64,000 bases of DNA from Pseudobdellovibrionaceae bacterium (lineage in GTDB: Bacteria > Bdellovibrionota > Bdellovibrionia > Bdellovibrionales > UBA1609). Position 1 is the stretch's first letter. Every line of letters begins with the position of its first letter. The notes beneath the pieces were generated by a model. That model did not search any database. It was not told the DNA's origin and was given only the letters and a program-made list of their open reading frames with translations. The DNA is taken from assembly GCA_023898385.1 (NCBI GenBank), contig CP060220.1:2790001-2854000 (forward strand). The letters are read 5' to 3'. Below, piece by piece: positions 35,665 to 45,115 of this stretch. Position numbers and translations under genes: made by a program.

Positions 35665-36406
35665 CTAGATCCCGTTTCTGATTTACATTTTTAAAAGTAA
35701 GCATTTTATAAAACATCAGCTCTCTTTCTAGGCGAAACCCACATGTGACCTCTCTGTGGGGATTTTCAAATGTGCCAAAGATCATATCCCACAATGGAAG
35801 ATCAGCAAAATTTTTATAGTGTTTGTTTCGTTCATGGTGTACTCGGTGGCTTTCAGGCCGTTGAAAGACAAAACCCCACCAATAAGGGGTTTTAATATTC
35901 ATGTGATATAAAAATTCGGCGAGTCCAGTACACACAGTGACCCATGCGCCTGCTTGTAAAGAAAGTCCCATAACCGGGTAAACAATGGTCGCAATGATAA
36001 TAGAATTCAAAAAAATTTCTAAAGGGTGTTTATAAAAAGAAGTGATGGTTTCAATACGACTAGGACTGTGATGTATTTGATGACAGGTGGTCCATAGCCA
36101 TTCGACATCGTGTCGCCACTTGTGCCACCAGTAAAAAACAAATGTGATAGCGAAATAGGTCGTGGCCACAGCAAACACCTCATTGGGCCAAGGTACGTTG
36201 ACCAAAGAAAGTGATTGCAGATATTGCTCCCAGGTGAGTCCACCCAATACCACCACGCCCGCTTGCATGATGTTGATAAGAATGACTCGCATCCACCAAC
36301 CCGGTACATGAGGCAGAGACCGTGCCGGCAAAATTCTTTCTAAAATCATCAAGATAATACCGGCAGTGACTAACACTGCTATTGGCCAAATCAGCATAAA
36401 ATTCAT
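35657..36406 (-). CDS. Fatty acid hydroxylase/sterol desaturase family membrane enzyme
   Basis: The 249-residue product has several membrane helices and the eight-His di-iron signature in three boxes: HKWRH, HQIHH (with the following HPLE) and HRVHH. Members hydroxylate or desaturate lipids at the membrane using oxygen and a di-iron centre. It is the first gene of a three-gene operon with the HTTM-DCC fusion, which suggests a lipid-modification role. The substrate cannot be told. Confidence 0.9.
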   Translation of the reverse strand: MNFMLIWPIAVLVTAGIILMILERILPARSLPHVPGWWMRVILINIMQAGVVVLGGLTWEQYLQSLSLVNVPWPNEVFAVATTYFAITFVFYWWHKWRHDVEWLWTTCHQIHHSPSRIETITSFYKHPLEIFLNSIIIATIVYPVMGLSLQAGAWVTVCTGLAEFLYHMNIKTPYWWGFVFQRPESHRVHHERNKHYKNFADLPLWDMIFGTFENPHREVTCGFRLERELMFYKMLTFKNVNQKRDLDE

Positions 36407-36441
36407 TTTGATGTAATTAACACTTTCGTCAAGTTATTCCC

Positions 36442-36526
36442 GGATAGCGGGGCTATCCCATTTGCCGAGCGTGTCTCAGCCGGTGGAGGGGAGAAAAATT
36501 CAACTTTTGTTGGCTTGCGCCAACAA
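36442..36526. promoter_or_regulatory. Two dyads in the intergenic region before katG
   Basis: The 390-base space between the divergent desaturase and katG genes holds GGATAGC-ggg-GCTATCC (36442-36458) and TTGTTGGC-ttgc-GCCAACAA (36507-36526). Both are exact inverted repeats. They may be regulator sites or a terminator/attenuator pair. The remaining 270 bases toward katG are AT-rich with a possible ribosome site (AAAGGAGC) and no further structure that I can name. Confidence 0.4.
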
Positions 36527-36796
36527 CCCCGCCACGTCTAAGTAGTTGAAATTGCGCGGTTATTGGTAATAGGAAGTACCTATCGCGCGATCGCAAATCA
36601 ATATTAAACATCTATTGTGTTTCAGGTGATGGTGATTGTGTACACACAGTAAAAATAAAGGAGATCACTGCGTAAAATTGAACTAACCGTTGCATTAGTT
36701 AAAGAAAAGTTAACATTTTATAACTCAACTATCTATTAGTTAGAACTAGTAGAATTATCGAATTCAGAAAATCGAATTTTAAGCAAAGGAGCAAAA

Positions 36797-39034
36797 ATGA
36801 AAACATCGATGTTACTAGTGGCAGCATCCCTGATTGTGGCGGGATGTTCTTCCACCTCGTCGGATAAGGCCATGAAAGGGCCAGCCCCCGGAGAGGCGAA
36901 ATCAAGTCAGTTTTGGTGGCCTGAGGCGTTGAATTTACAACCACTCAGACAACATTCTGCAGAGTCGAGCCCCTTGGGAGAAAAATTCGACTACGCAAAG
37001 GAATTTAAAAAATTAAATCTTGCGGCAGTTAAACAGGATATCAAAAAAGTGCTGACGTCATCTCAAGACTGGTGGCCAGCCGACTACGGACATTACGGGG
37101 CGTTTTTTATACGAATGGCTTGGCATAGTGCAGGTACTTACCGCACATTAGACGGACGTGGTGGTGCTGGTGGCGGTCAGCAAAGATTTGAACCTCTTAA
37201 TAGCTGGCCAGACAATGCCAACTTAGATAAAGCCCGTCGCCTGTTGTGGCCAATCAAAAAGAAATACGGCAACAAGATTTCTTGGGCTGATTTGATGGTG
37301 TTAACCGGTAACGTGGCGCTTGAGGACATGGGCTTTAAGACCTATGGATTTGCTGGCGGAAGAGTAGATGACTGGGAAGCTGATCTTGTCTATTGGGGCC
37401 CAGAAACAAAAATGTTGGCTGATGCCCGCTTTAAAGGTGATCGTCAGTTAGAGCGCCCTCTTGCAGCTGTTCAAATGGGTTTGATCTATGTGAACCCGGA
37501 AGGTCCAAACGGCAACCCTGACCCCTTGCTTGCTGCAAAAGACATTCGTGAGACATTCGGCCGCATGGCGATGAATGACGAAGAGACGGTGGCCCTTATT
37601 GCTGGTGGGCACACATTTGGTAAAACCCATGGAGCCCACAAGGTGGAAGAGTGTGTTGGAAAAGAGCCGGCCGCGGCAGGAATCGAAGAACAAGGTCTTG
37701 GCTGGAAAAACAAATGTGGAAAGGGCCATGGCGTTGATACAATCACGAGTGGATTAGAGGGCGCTTGGACAGCCACTCCCACATTATGGACGCATCAATT
37801 TTTAACCAACTTGTTTGCTTTCAACTGGAAAAAAACAAAAAGTCCAGCTGGCGCCATTCAGTGGATTCCAGATGATGAAAGTGTGGCAAATCTTGTACCT
37901 GATGCTCATGATAAAACAAAGAGACACGCTCCGATCATGCTCACCACCGACTTAGCGTTAAGGGAAGATCCTATTTATCGAGAAATCTCTCTTCGATTTA
38001 GGGATAAACCGAAAGACTTTGAACTCGCCTTTGCAAAGGCCTGGTTTAAACTCACTCACCGAGATATGGGTCCTCGTGCTCGCTACATTGGCCCTGAGCA
38101 ACCAAAAGAAGCTCTAAGTTGGCAAGATCCGGTGCCGGCAGCGAACTATAAAACGATTAGCTCCGCTGAGGTCGAACGACTTAAAAGCAAAATCCTAAAG
38201 TCGGGTTTGACTGTGCCTGAGTTGGTAAGAACCGCCTGGGCGTCTGCTTCAAGTTATCGCGGGACGGACATGCGCGGTGGGGCTAATGGTGCTCGTATTG
38301 CTCTTGCCCCTCAAAAAGACTGGCAAGCTAATGATCCTGCTGACCTAGAAAGAGTGTTGGGTAAGCTAACTAACATTCAAAAAAGTTTTAACAAAGAGCT
38401 CTCTGCTGGAAAGAAAGTATCTTTGGCTGACGTCATCGTATTAGGTGGAGCGGCAGCAATTGAGAAGGCGGCCAAAGATGCTGGATATCGCAATGTAAAA
38501 GTGCCTTTTAAACCAGGGCGGACGGATGCATCTCAAGAGCAAACGGATGTAAGTTCATTTGCGGTTCTTGAACCTAAAGCTGATGGCTTTCGCAACTATT
38601 TCTCTTCGAACAGCATGCAGTCGCCCACCTTCATGTTAGTGGACAAGGCCAACATGTTAACGCTTACCGTGCCTGAGATGACAGTGCTTGTGGGCGGCTT
38701 GCGGGCATTAAATGCAAACTCTGGCGGCACCAAACATGGGGTGTTCACAAGTCGACCAGGAGTTCTAAGTCCAGATTTCTTTATAAACTTACTCGATATG
38801 TCTACAAGGTGGACACGGTCAGAGGCTTCACCTGGCGTCTATGAGGGCTTAGATCGTGCTTCTGGAAAACTGAAGTGGACGGCCACTCCGGTTGACCTTG
38901 TTTTTGGATCAAACGCTGAACTTCGCGCCATCGCTGAGGTTTATGCGGCAGATGATGGTAAAGACAAGTTTGCCAAAGACTTTGTAGCGGCTTGGTCAAA
39001 AGTGATGCAGTTGGATCGCTTTGATCTCAAGTAA
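36797..39034 (+). CDS. katG: Catalase-peroxidase with a lipoprotein signal peptide
   Basis: This is a 745-residue bifunctional haem catalase-peroxidase. The distal site FIRMAWHSAGTYR gives Arg, Trp and His. The proximal His is in AGGHTFGKTHGAH. The Trp-Tyr-Met adduct partners are present (Trp in MAWHS, Tyr in GLIYVNPEGP, Met in RMAMNDEE). The C-terminal second half is complete. The N-terminus is unusual: a hydrophobic signal ends LIVAGC with Cys17, a lipobox, so the enzyme should be exported and lipid-anchored, whereas most KatG are cytosolic. It removes hydrogen peroxide, here probably at the cell surface or periplasm. AAAGGAGC precedes the ATG. Confidence 0.95.
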   Translation: MKTSMLLVAASLIVAGCSSTSSDKAMKGPAPGEAKSSQFWWPEALNLQPLRQHSAESSPLGEKFDYAKEFKKLNLAAVKQDIKKVLTSSQDWWPADYGHYGAFFIRMAWHSAGTYRTLDGRGGAGGGQQRFEPLNSWPDNANLDKARRLLWPIKKKYGNKISWADLMVLTGNVALEDMGFKTYGFAGGRVDDWEADLVYWGPETKMLADARFKGDRQLERPLAAVQMGLIYVNPEGPNGNPDPLLAAKDIRETFGRMAMNDEETVALIAGGHTFGKTHGAHKVEECVGKEPAAAGIEEQGLGWKNKCGKGHGVDTITSGLEGAWTATPTLWTHQFLTNLFAFNWKKTKSPAGAIQWIPDDESVANLVPDAHDKTKRHAPIMLTTDLALREDPIYREISLRFRDKPKDFELAFAKAWFKLTHRDMGPRARYIGPEQPKEALSWQDPVPAANYKTISSAEVERLKSKILKSGLTVPELVRTAWASASSYRGTDMRGGANGARIALAPQKDWQANDPADLERVLGKLTNIQKSFNKELSAGKKVSLADVIVLGGAAAIEKAAKDAGYRNVKVPFKPGRTDASQEQTDVSSFAVLEPKADGFRNYFSSNSMQSPTFMLVDKANMLTLTVPEMTVLVGGLRALNANSGGTKHGVFTSRPGVLSPDFFINLLDMSTRWTRSEASPGVYEGLDRASGKLKWTATPVDLVFGSNAELRAIAEVYAADDGKDKFAKDFVAAWSKVMQLDRFDLK

Positions 39035-39068
39035 GCGCATTAAGAAACTAGACGTTTATAAAACCAAA

Positions 39069-39096
39069 AGGGGCCTTGATACAGGCCCCTTTTTTT
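39069..39096 (+). terminator. Rho-independent terminator of katG
   Basis: An 8-bp stem AGGGGCCT/AGGCCCCT with a six-base loop is followed by seven T residues, 35 bases after the katG stop. Confidence 0.9.
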
Positions 39097-39220
39097 ATAC
39101 CAACGTTCTTTTTCATGGCCGATGTTGAATCTTTTTAGATTTCAAGTAGGCTGAATGGGCCCAGATAACTTAACCGTTGAGGCGAACTGATATCCATACC
39201 AGTCCATTAAGTGGTGCCCG

Positions 39221-39955
39221 ATGCATGATCTTAATTTATTGCTAATTTTGTTTTTGTTTTCTGTGGCCACAGGCACCTTATCGGGCGTTATTGGGATGGC
39301 TGGCGGTGTGACTTTGCTCTCGTTGATGACGTTTGTTTTGCCATTTTCAGCAGTGGTGCCGATTCATGGCGTTGTGCAATTGGTGAGCAATTCTTCACGA
39401 GCCTATTTTTTGCGAAAGAACATCATTCGTCCGGTCGTTGGATGGTTCGCCCTGGGGTTGCCAATAGGCGTGGCTGTGACCGTGTGGTTGATTCAACAGA
39501 TCAACAACAAAGAGGCATTGTTGCTATTGATAGCAGCGATGATTTTTTATGTGCTTTTAAAGCCAAAAAAATTGCCGAGCCTAAAAATACCCATGTGGGC
39601 ATTTTTCTTTGTGGGCATCGCTGTAGGTTTTCTTGGGCCATTGGTAGGCGCCACCGGACCCTTTATTGCACCTTTCTTTTTAAGGAATGATTTTAGTAAA
39701 GAAAATATAGTGGGAACCAAGGCCGCAATTCAGTTTTTAGGACATGTGGTCAAGGTGCCAGCCTTTTTATATTTGGGTTTCGATTATCTAGAGTACTTAC
39801 TTTTAATCATTGTCATGAGTATCGGCGCCATATTTGGAACGAATCTTGGCGTTAATTTGTTGGGAAGGGTGAATGAGAGTCTTTTTCGGCGCCTCTATCA
39901 AGCGGCGTTATTTTTTGCGGCATTACGCATTTTATATAAGGTTTTTTCTGGCTAG
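39221..39955 (+). CDS. TauE/SafE family anion permease
   Basis: The 244-residue protein has about eight hydrophobic segments in two repeats. GVIGMAGGVTLLSLM near the start and FLGPLVGATGPFIAPFFL in the second repeat are the family's signature loops. Members export sulfite, sulfonates or related anions. No sulfur gene lies nearby, so the substrate is unknown. It has its own promoter space after the katG terminator. Confidence 0.88.
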   Translation: MHDLNLLLILFLFSVATGTLSGVIGMAGGVTLLSLMTFVLPFSAVVPIHGVVQLVSNSSRAYFLRKNIIRPVVGWFALGLPIGVAVTVWLIQQINNKEALLLLIAAMIFYVLLKPKKLPSLKIPMWAFFFVGIAVGFLGPLVGATGPFIAPFFLRNDFSKENIVGTKAAIQFLGHVVKVPAFLYLGFDYLEYLLLIIVMSIGAIFGTNLGVNLLGRVNESLFRRLYQAALFFAALRILYKVFSG

Positions 39956-40074
39956 AGATTTAGCTTTTTTAAGTTAGACATTTTGAAAGCAAATATTGAG
40001 CTGTTTTGTTGATTCATGCTAGCTTGTGTGTCGCAATGTTGTATTCAAAGAGACATCAATTGAGGGGAGCGAAG

Positions 40075-42186
40075 ATGAAAACTAAATTTTGCATTACAAA
40101 ATATCGGTTGGTCGGAATTTTTGTTATTATTTTACTCCTATCTTCAGTTAGTCAGGCAAAAACTGTTGAGTACGAGCTGATCGCAAGAAAGAGCACCATC
40201 AATTTAAGCGGTCAACAGGAGGTTGACTGGGCTTTGATGATAAATGACAGCATTCCTGCACCCACTTTGGAATTCACAGAGGGAGACGATGCTGTTATTA
40301 AATTGATTAATCAAATTCCAGATGAAGAAGTATCTATACATTGGCATGGAATCCTGTTGCCACCAATTATGGATGGTGTGCCGTACATTACGACGCCCCC
40401 TATTTTGCCCGGCCAGTCATTCACTTTTAGGTTTAAAATCAGACAACACGGGACTTATTGGTATCATTCCCATACTTCGGTGCAAGAGCAGAGAGGGGTG
40501 TACGGGGCTATTGTAATCCACCCTAAAAAGCCAATCATAAAGGTGGATCGCGACGTCGTATTAGTGGTGAGTGATTGGTCCGATGAAAGGGCCGACAAAA
40601 TTATGAAGAACTTAAAAAAAGACGGCGATTACTACATGTATAAAAAAGGCACCATTCGTTCGTGGTGGGGTGCGATGTGGGCCCATTCATTAGGATCGTT
40701 CATAATGAGTGAGTGGACGAGAATGGGCGGGATGGATTTGTCCGATGTGGGATATGATGCCTTTTTAATCAACGGAAAGAAAAATCTAAACATACCCGCA
40801 AAACCTGGAGAAAGGCTTCGTTTACGAATCATAAATGCGGGGGCCTCTAGCTACTTTTACGTAACATTGGGCAAAAAGCCCATGCGAGTGATTGCAGCAG
40901 ATGGAGTGGACGTAGAGCCTGTCGCCGCGAACGAACTGTTGATGGGAATGGCTGAGACTTACGATGTGCTATATGACGTGCCAGACGGGCAAAGTGTAGA
41001 GCTTAAAGCTACAGCTCAGGACGTGACGGGGTCAGCTTCAGCCTGGATCGGTGATGGTGAAAAAGTTTTTTCTAAAGAAAGGCCCGTTCCTAATCTCTAC
41101 GCCGAGATGGATCATGGCCAGCATGCAGATGATGACAGTGGACATAACGGAAGTGGAAGTCATGGTGAACACGGAGGCCATAGTCATCATTCAAAGCCAG
41201 CAAAAATGGGGCACAGTGCAAGGCCAGCGGTATCGACTCTTACTGTAGACGACCTTCGATCCCAGTCCATGACGCATTTTCACCATGCTAAAAAAACTCA
41301 CGATGTAAAACTGGTCTTAGACGGCGACATGGAACGATATGTTTGGCACATTAATGGGAAAGCCCTGTTTCAAGATCGATCTATAGAAGTGGAAGAAGGC
41401 GAGATAGTACGATTTCAATTCGTGAATAATTCGATGATGCATCATCCGATGCATCTGCATGGGCATTTTTTTAGAGTGTTAAATAAAAGTGGACACTACT
41501 CGCCACTGAAACACACAGTGGACGTTCCGCCTCATGGGACCAGAACCATTGAATTTCTTGCAGACGAGCCAGGGCAGTGGATGTTTCACTGTCACAATCT
41601 ATACCACATGAAAACCGGAATGACGAGAATAGTGAGTTACAAAGGATATACGCCTGACCCAGAGATAGCGGCTATTCAAAGTCAATCACCAATGTTTAAA
41701 GATCATTTGCATTTGACAAGTGAAGTGAGTTTTTTCACAAACCACATTAGTTTGTTAGCGAAGGGCAAGCGAACTTGGGATGATTTCGAAATGCGATATG
41801 AGAACAGCTCTTATGACAATTTAAATGAGGCCGAAGCTGATCTTTGGTACCGGCGCTGGTTCGGCAAATACTTTAGTTTAATTGCGGGGGGTGTGTACTA
41901 TGCCGAATACATGGTGGACCAATCTCGAGCTTCGCTGGGATTTGGATACATACTTCCGTTTTTAATAGAAACCAATTTTTTAATAGATCATCGTGGCGAG
42001 GTCAGGCTAGATGTTGAAAAGCGATTTCAGTGGACCAAATTTATCTTTACCGACATAGAGGCTACCTTTCGTAAAAATGCCACAGATTTTGAAGCCACAC
42101 TGATGTACGCCAATAGCTGGACGTGGGCCGCCGGCTTGATGTTTTCCCACGACGAGGTGGGTGCTGGTCTGCAGATGAAATTTTAG
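40075..42186 (+). CDS. Multicopper oxidase (CopA-type) fused to a CopB-like C-terminal domain
   Basis: The 703-residue exported protein starts at the ATG after TGAGGGGAG. The signal peptide ends at SQA. Copper sites are IHWHGILLPP, GTYWYHSH, HPMHLHGHFF and MFHCHNLYHMKTGM (T1 copper Met at the end). A His-rich insert (HGEHGGHSHH) near residues 360-375 may bind copper. After about residue 535 the family should end, but another 165 residues continue with alternating strands (LIAGGVYYAEY, ASLGFGYILPF, WTWAAGLMFSHDEVGAGLQM) that resemble the outer membrane protein CopB. The likely role is periplasmic Cu(I) oxidation for copper tolerance. Confidence 0.88.
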   Translation: MKTKFCITKYRLVGIFVIILLLSSVSQAKTVEYELIARKSTINLSGQQEVDWALMINDSIPAPTLEFTEGDDAVIKLINQIPDEEVSIHWHGILLPPIMDGVPYITTPPILPGQSFTFRFKIRQHGTYWYHSHTSVQEQRGVYGAIVIHPKKPIIKVDRDVVLVVSDWSDERADKIMKNLKKDGDYYMYKKGTIRSWWGAMWAHSLGSFIMSEWTRMGGMDLSDVGYDAFLINGKKNLNIPAKPGERLRLRIINAGASSYFYVTLGKKPMRVIAADGVDVEPVAANELLMGMAETYDVLYDVPDGQSVELKATAQDVTGSASAWIGDGEKVFSKERPVPNLYAEMDHGQHADDDSGHNGSGSHGEHGGHSHHSKPAKMGHSARPAVSTLTVDDLRSQSMTHFHHAKKTHDVKLVLDGDMERYVWHINGKALFQDRSIEVEEGEIVRFQFVNNSMMHHPMHLHGHFFRVLNKSGHYSPLKHTVDVPPHGTRTIEFLADEPGQWMFHCHNLYHMKTGMTRIVSYKGYTPDPEIAAIQSQSPMFKDHLHLTSEVSFFTNHISLLAKGKRTWDDFEMRYENSSYDNLNEAEADLWYRRWFGKYFSLIAGGVYYAEYMVDQSRASLGFGYILPFLIETNFLIDHRGEVRLDVEKRFQWTKFIFTDIEATFRKNATDFEATLMYANSWTWAAGLMFSHDEVGAGLQMKF

Positions 42187-42357
42187 GCGCAAAACTGCAT
42201 GCATATGTGGGGTTTAAGACATACTAATTTGCGCCAATAGTGGGAGCCTTTTCTGTCTTGTGCAATTCTGCCACATAGGTGTTTAGTAGAAGCGAATATC
42301 TAGTTGAATCATCGATGCGAAGTGGGCTATCCAAAAAATTGTTAAAAAAACGACTAA

Positions 42358-42867
42358 TTAGTATTCAGTTTTTACGTTGTCAGTGATGGAGCAGCCATTG
42401 GGTGAGTCTCCGCAGGAGCCTAAAAGGTCAGTGGCTGTAGCCGGCAAATCTGAAAGAGATTGGTTTAAGCTTTCGCACTCATTCAACGAAAAGGAAATCT
42501 GGTGGGAAGAGTTAGTGGATTCAAAAATCACTAGGTCGCCTGCCAGGGAACTCATCATTCCTTCCCCAGGCGAAGAGGTGAGATCACAGTCAATTATCAG
42601 ATTATCTATTGAGCATTGAGTGGCGGGTTTTACATAGGACCACGAGGGCAGACTGTGGTATTGAAAGTCGTCAAAAGAAGCGGCAAAATGGTCCTCGGTG
42701 GCGATCACTTGGGAGTGAATGCCGCCAGCGAAACTTTCGCAAAAAATAACCTTTTCCACAGCAAGAGGTTGTGGCGTCTGTTCGACGCCGCCTTCATCTT
42801 GGGATGTGCAGGCCACCTGAATAAGTAGCGAAGCACTTAAAATAACTAATGTATTAAACTGAGACAT
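42358..42867 (-). CDS. Hypothetical Cys-containing lipoprotein
   Basis: The 169-residue protein has a lipoprotein signal (LILSASLLIQVAC region, Cys20). The mature part has an even spread of Cys (about eight), which suggests disulfides in the periplasm or at the surface. No domain is recognised. It points toward the multicopper oxidase gene but is separated from it by about 170 bases. Nothing links its function to copper apart from this position. Confidence 0.55.
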   Translation of the reverse strand: MSQFNTLVILSASLLIQVACTSQDEGGVEQTPQPLAVEKVIFCESFAGGIHSQVIATEDHFAASFDDFQYHSLPSWSYVKPATQCSIDNLIIDCDLTSSPGEGMMSSLAGDLVIFESTNSSHQISFSLNECESLNQSLSDLPATATDLLGSCGDSPNGCSITDNVKTEY

Positions 42868-43060
42868 TTTATTAAGCCCCCCACATATTGATGTGCAAAC
42901 CCTAAACCAACTAAGGGCCTAAGTGCCGCCATTAGAGCGGAAAACCAGTATACATCGTCCATAGTCTTTTCAATAAATTAAGGATTTTCTTTTCTTAACA
43001 TCCACCCATTGCTAGATGCTTTAAAGAGTTAATTTCGTGAAAGGTGACTCGGTTTACTAG

Positions 43061-44215
43061 ATGGCTGAGGTTTTAATTACATTCGTTCTGTCACAGGTGG
43101 CTTTGCTGGTCTTGTCGGCGATTCTAAATTTGGGCAGAAACCGACTTTCCAACACCATGTTGGCCCTTTTGTATGCCAACGTGGCCGTGTCTGCCGTGAT
43201 TGTTTACTTGTATCTACATTATGGCACAGCTGTGGCCATTAGGTTGCGAGGGGCTATGGCACCACATGTGATGGGTGTGGGGCCGCTTCTCTATTTTTAC
43301 TTACAGTCGGAGCTGAACCCAGGATTTCAGTTTAGAAAAAAACATATTCTATCATTGTTGCCGTATGTCGGTGGTGTTGTGGTTGCGGTGTATGCGATAT
43401 ACGCATTTGATGCGCATGAACGAGCCCAGATGCAGACACAGCTGTGGTCATTTAACGCCCTTAACTTGATTCGATTGTTGGATAGCGCTGTGGTTGGTTA
43501 TTTTTTGGTGAAGTCGTACCAGTTGGTGCGGAAACGTAGCCTTCTTTTAGAAGAAGTAACGGCGAACCAAGATATAGTAAAACAAAACTGGGCATTATTG
43601 CTTTGTGGAATTGTGTTTGGAGTTTTGCTGCTCATGCTTATGTTTGCAGTGTTCGGAGCATCTAACGTAACGGTCGTAGTGGCCCTGCTGACCATGGCTC
43701 TTTTATTTTTTACAGCAGCTCTGTATGGGCACTTTCATTCAAAGGTATATGGGTTAGATAAAGAGTGCGAAGAGTTTTTGGCAGCGAGAAACTCCAGTAA
43801 TGGCCACTTTTCGCAGATAGAAAATGGCCAAAAATACAAAACTTCTGGATTAACCCCAGAGCAAATAGATTCGTATTCGCAAAAAATTGTGGAAGCCCTC
43901 AATGATAATACTCAAGAGGTGTTTGATCCCCTTTTCCAATTGTCTCGGCTGGCAAAAATGGTGGGTTTATCAAATAGTGTCACCTCCCAGGTGCTTAGTA
44001 TGGGTTTAGGAAAAAGTTTTTACGATCTGGTAAATGAGTTTCGAATTGAATAGGCCAAACAAATGCTCGCAGACCCGGCATCATTCCAAACCAGTATTTT
44101 GGATGTGGGACTATCTGTAGGATACAATTCCAAGTCCACATTTAATGCCGCATTTCGGCGAATCGTAGGGGAAACGCCCTCAGCGTTTAGAAAAGCCAAC
44201 GCTCATGGTCAGTGA
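43061..44215 (+). pseudogene. Membrane-anchored AraC-family regulator with an in-frame amber codon
   Basis: The N-terminal ~230 residues contain about seven hydrophobic helices, as in sensor-type AraC regulators. The C-terminal HTH begins FDPLFQLSRLAKMVGLSNSV and reaches YDLVNEFRIE, where TAG lies at 44051-44053 (codon 331). Without any frame change it resumes with AKQMLADP, SILDVGLSVGYNSKSTFNAA and TPSAFRK, the second HTH of the family, and ends at TGA. The single stop replaces a position that is usually Glu or Ala. A truncated protein would keep only half of the DNA-binding domain. Confidence 0.8.
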
Positions 44216-44320
44216 CGTCCTATTCAATGGAGTTGTACGGTTATTTGGCCTGATTAATTGAGAAAGACGAAAAAAATAAAAATTTAGCGTCTTCTGGAGG
44301 TATCAATCCAGGAGGCAAAA

Positions 44321-44689
44321 ATGTTGGTACCAAAAATCTACCTTGTTGACGACAGCTACGACTTCAGAATTTTGGCAAAAGCGTTATTAGAGGCTTACCT
44401 GCCGTCGGCGGCAGTGGTCGCCTATGAAAATGGTCTAGATATGCTAAAAGACCACGAAAAAGAGAGGGCTGATATTATCATCACCGACACAAACATGCCC
44501 CATATAGACGGGGTAAATTTGGTTAATGAGGCTAGAAAAATAGACCGACAAACAACCATTGTGCTTCTGTTTAGCGGGACCATTGAATCCCCGGGGTTGA
44601 CTGAAGAGATCATCGCCTCCAGTGAAGCCAATGTGATCCTATCAAAACCCGCATTTGTCGATTGGATCAAAGAGATGTTCAAGGAGTAG
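44321..44689 (+). CDS. Single-domain response regulator (receiver only)
   Basis: The 122-residue CheY-like receiver has the acidic pair VDDS near residue 11, the phosphoacceptor Asp in IIITDTNMP, Ser in LLFSGT and Lys in LSKPAF. There is no output domain. CAGGAGG lies 6 bases before the ATG. It follows the broken AraC gene but is not clearly linked to it. A histidine kinase partner is not in this window. The inverted-repeat unit begins six bases after its stop codon. Confidence 0.88.
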   Translation: MLVPKIYLVDDSYDFRILAKALLEAYLPSAAVVAYENGLDMLKDHEKERADIIITDTNMPHIDGVNLVNEARKIDRQTTIVLLFSGTIESPGLTEEIIASSEANVILSKPAFVDWIKEMFKE

Positions 44690-44695
44690 TTACTT

Positions 44696-44832
44696 CTAGC
44701 TGAACGCTCCCGCCAGTTGAGATCTGCTATGATAAACCAAGAGCAAAAGTGTTAAGTCCCGCATCAGATAAGTCGAGCCGAAGTAGCTCTTGGCCATTTG
44801 AGTTTTGGCAAATCCAGCTAGTAAATTTCTAT
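44696..44832 (+). repeat. Left arm of the Fic-unit inverted repeat
   Basis: It begins CTAGCTGAACGCTCCCGCCA and ends near GTAAATTTCTAT. It pairs with 46281-46417, with three differences in its first 97 bases. Confidence 0.85.
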
Positions 44833-45042
44833 TGCGCAAGCAACGTATCCCAGATCCAATCAGCTACTATAGCGCATATGGCGACTTACAACTTTGGCTG
44901 GGACCTTATGGTTATGCGCTCACCTCACAGGTTCTGGCGATCAGCCAGAGACTTCTCGTCTCGATGTTTAAACTCGAGTATCCGTAGCAATTCGCCCACT
45001 CGGCCAACAGGCATAGGCCCTTTATCTAGCTATTACCCATCA

Positions 45043-45105
45043 TTACACCCATAAATACCCTTAAATAGCCATATTTTTTGACTTTACGGGTATTTATGGG
45101 TGTAA
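45043..45105. promoter_or_regulatory. Operator-like 18-bp inverted repeat upstream of fic
   Basis: TTACACCCATAAATACCC at 45043 and its exact complement GGGTATTTATGGGTGTAA at 45088 are separated by 27 bases that contain a TTGACT-like hexamer. The repeat continues outward with a few mismatches (TTACCCAT on the left, TGTGGGTA on the right), reaching the start codon. It is well placed for autorepression by the winged-helix end of the Fic protein. Confidence 0.6.
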
Positions 45106-45115
45106 TTGTGGGTAT

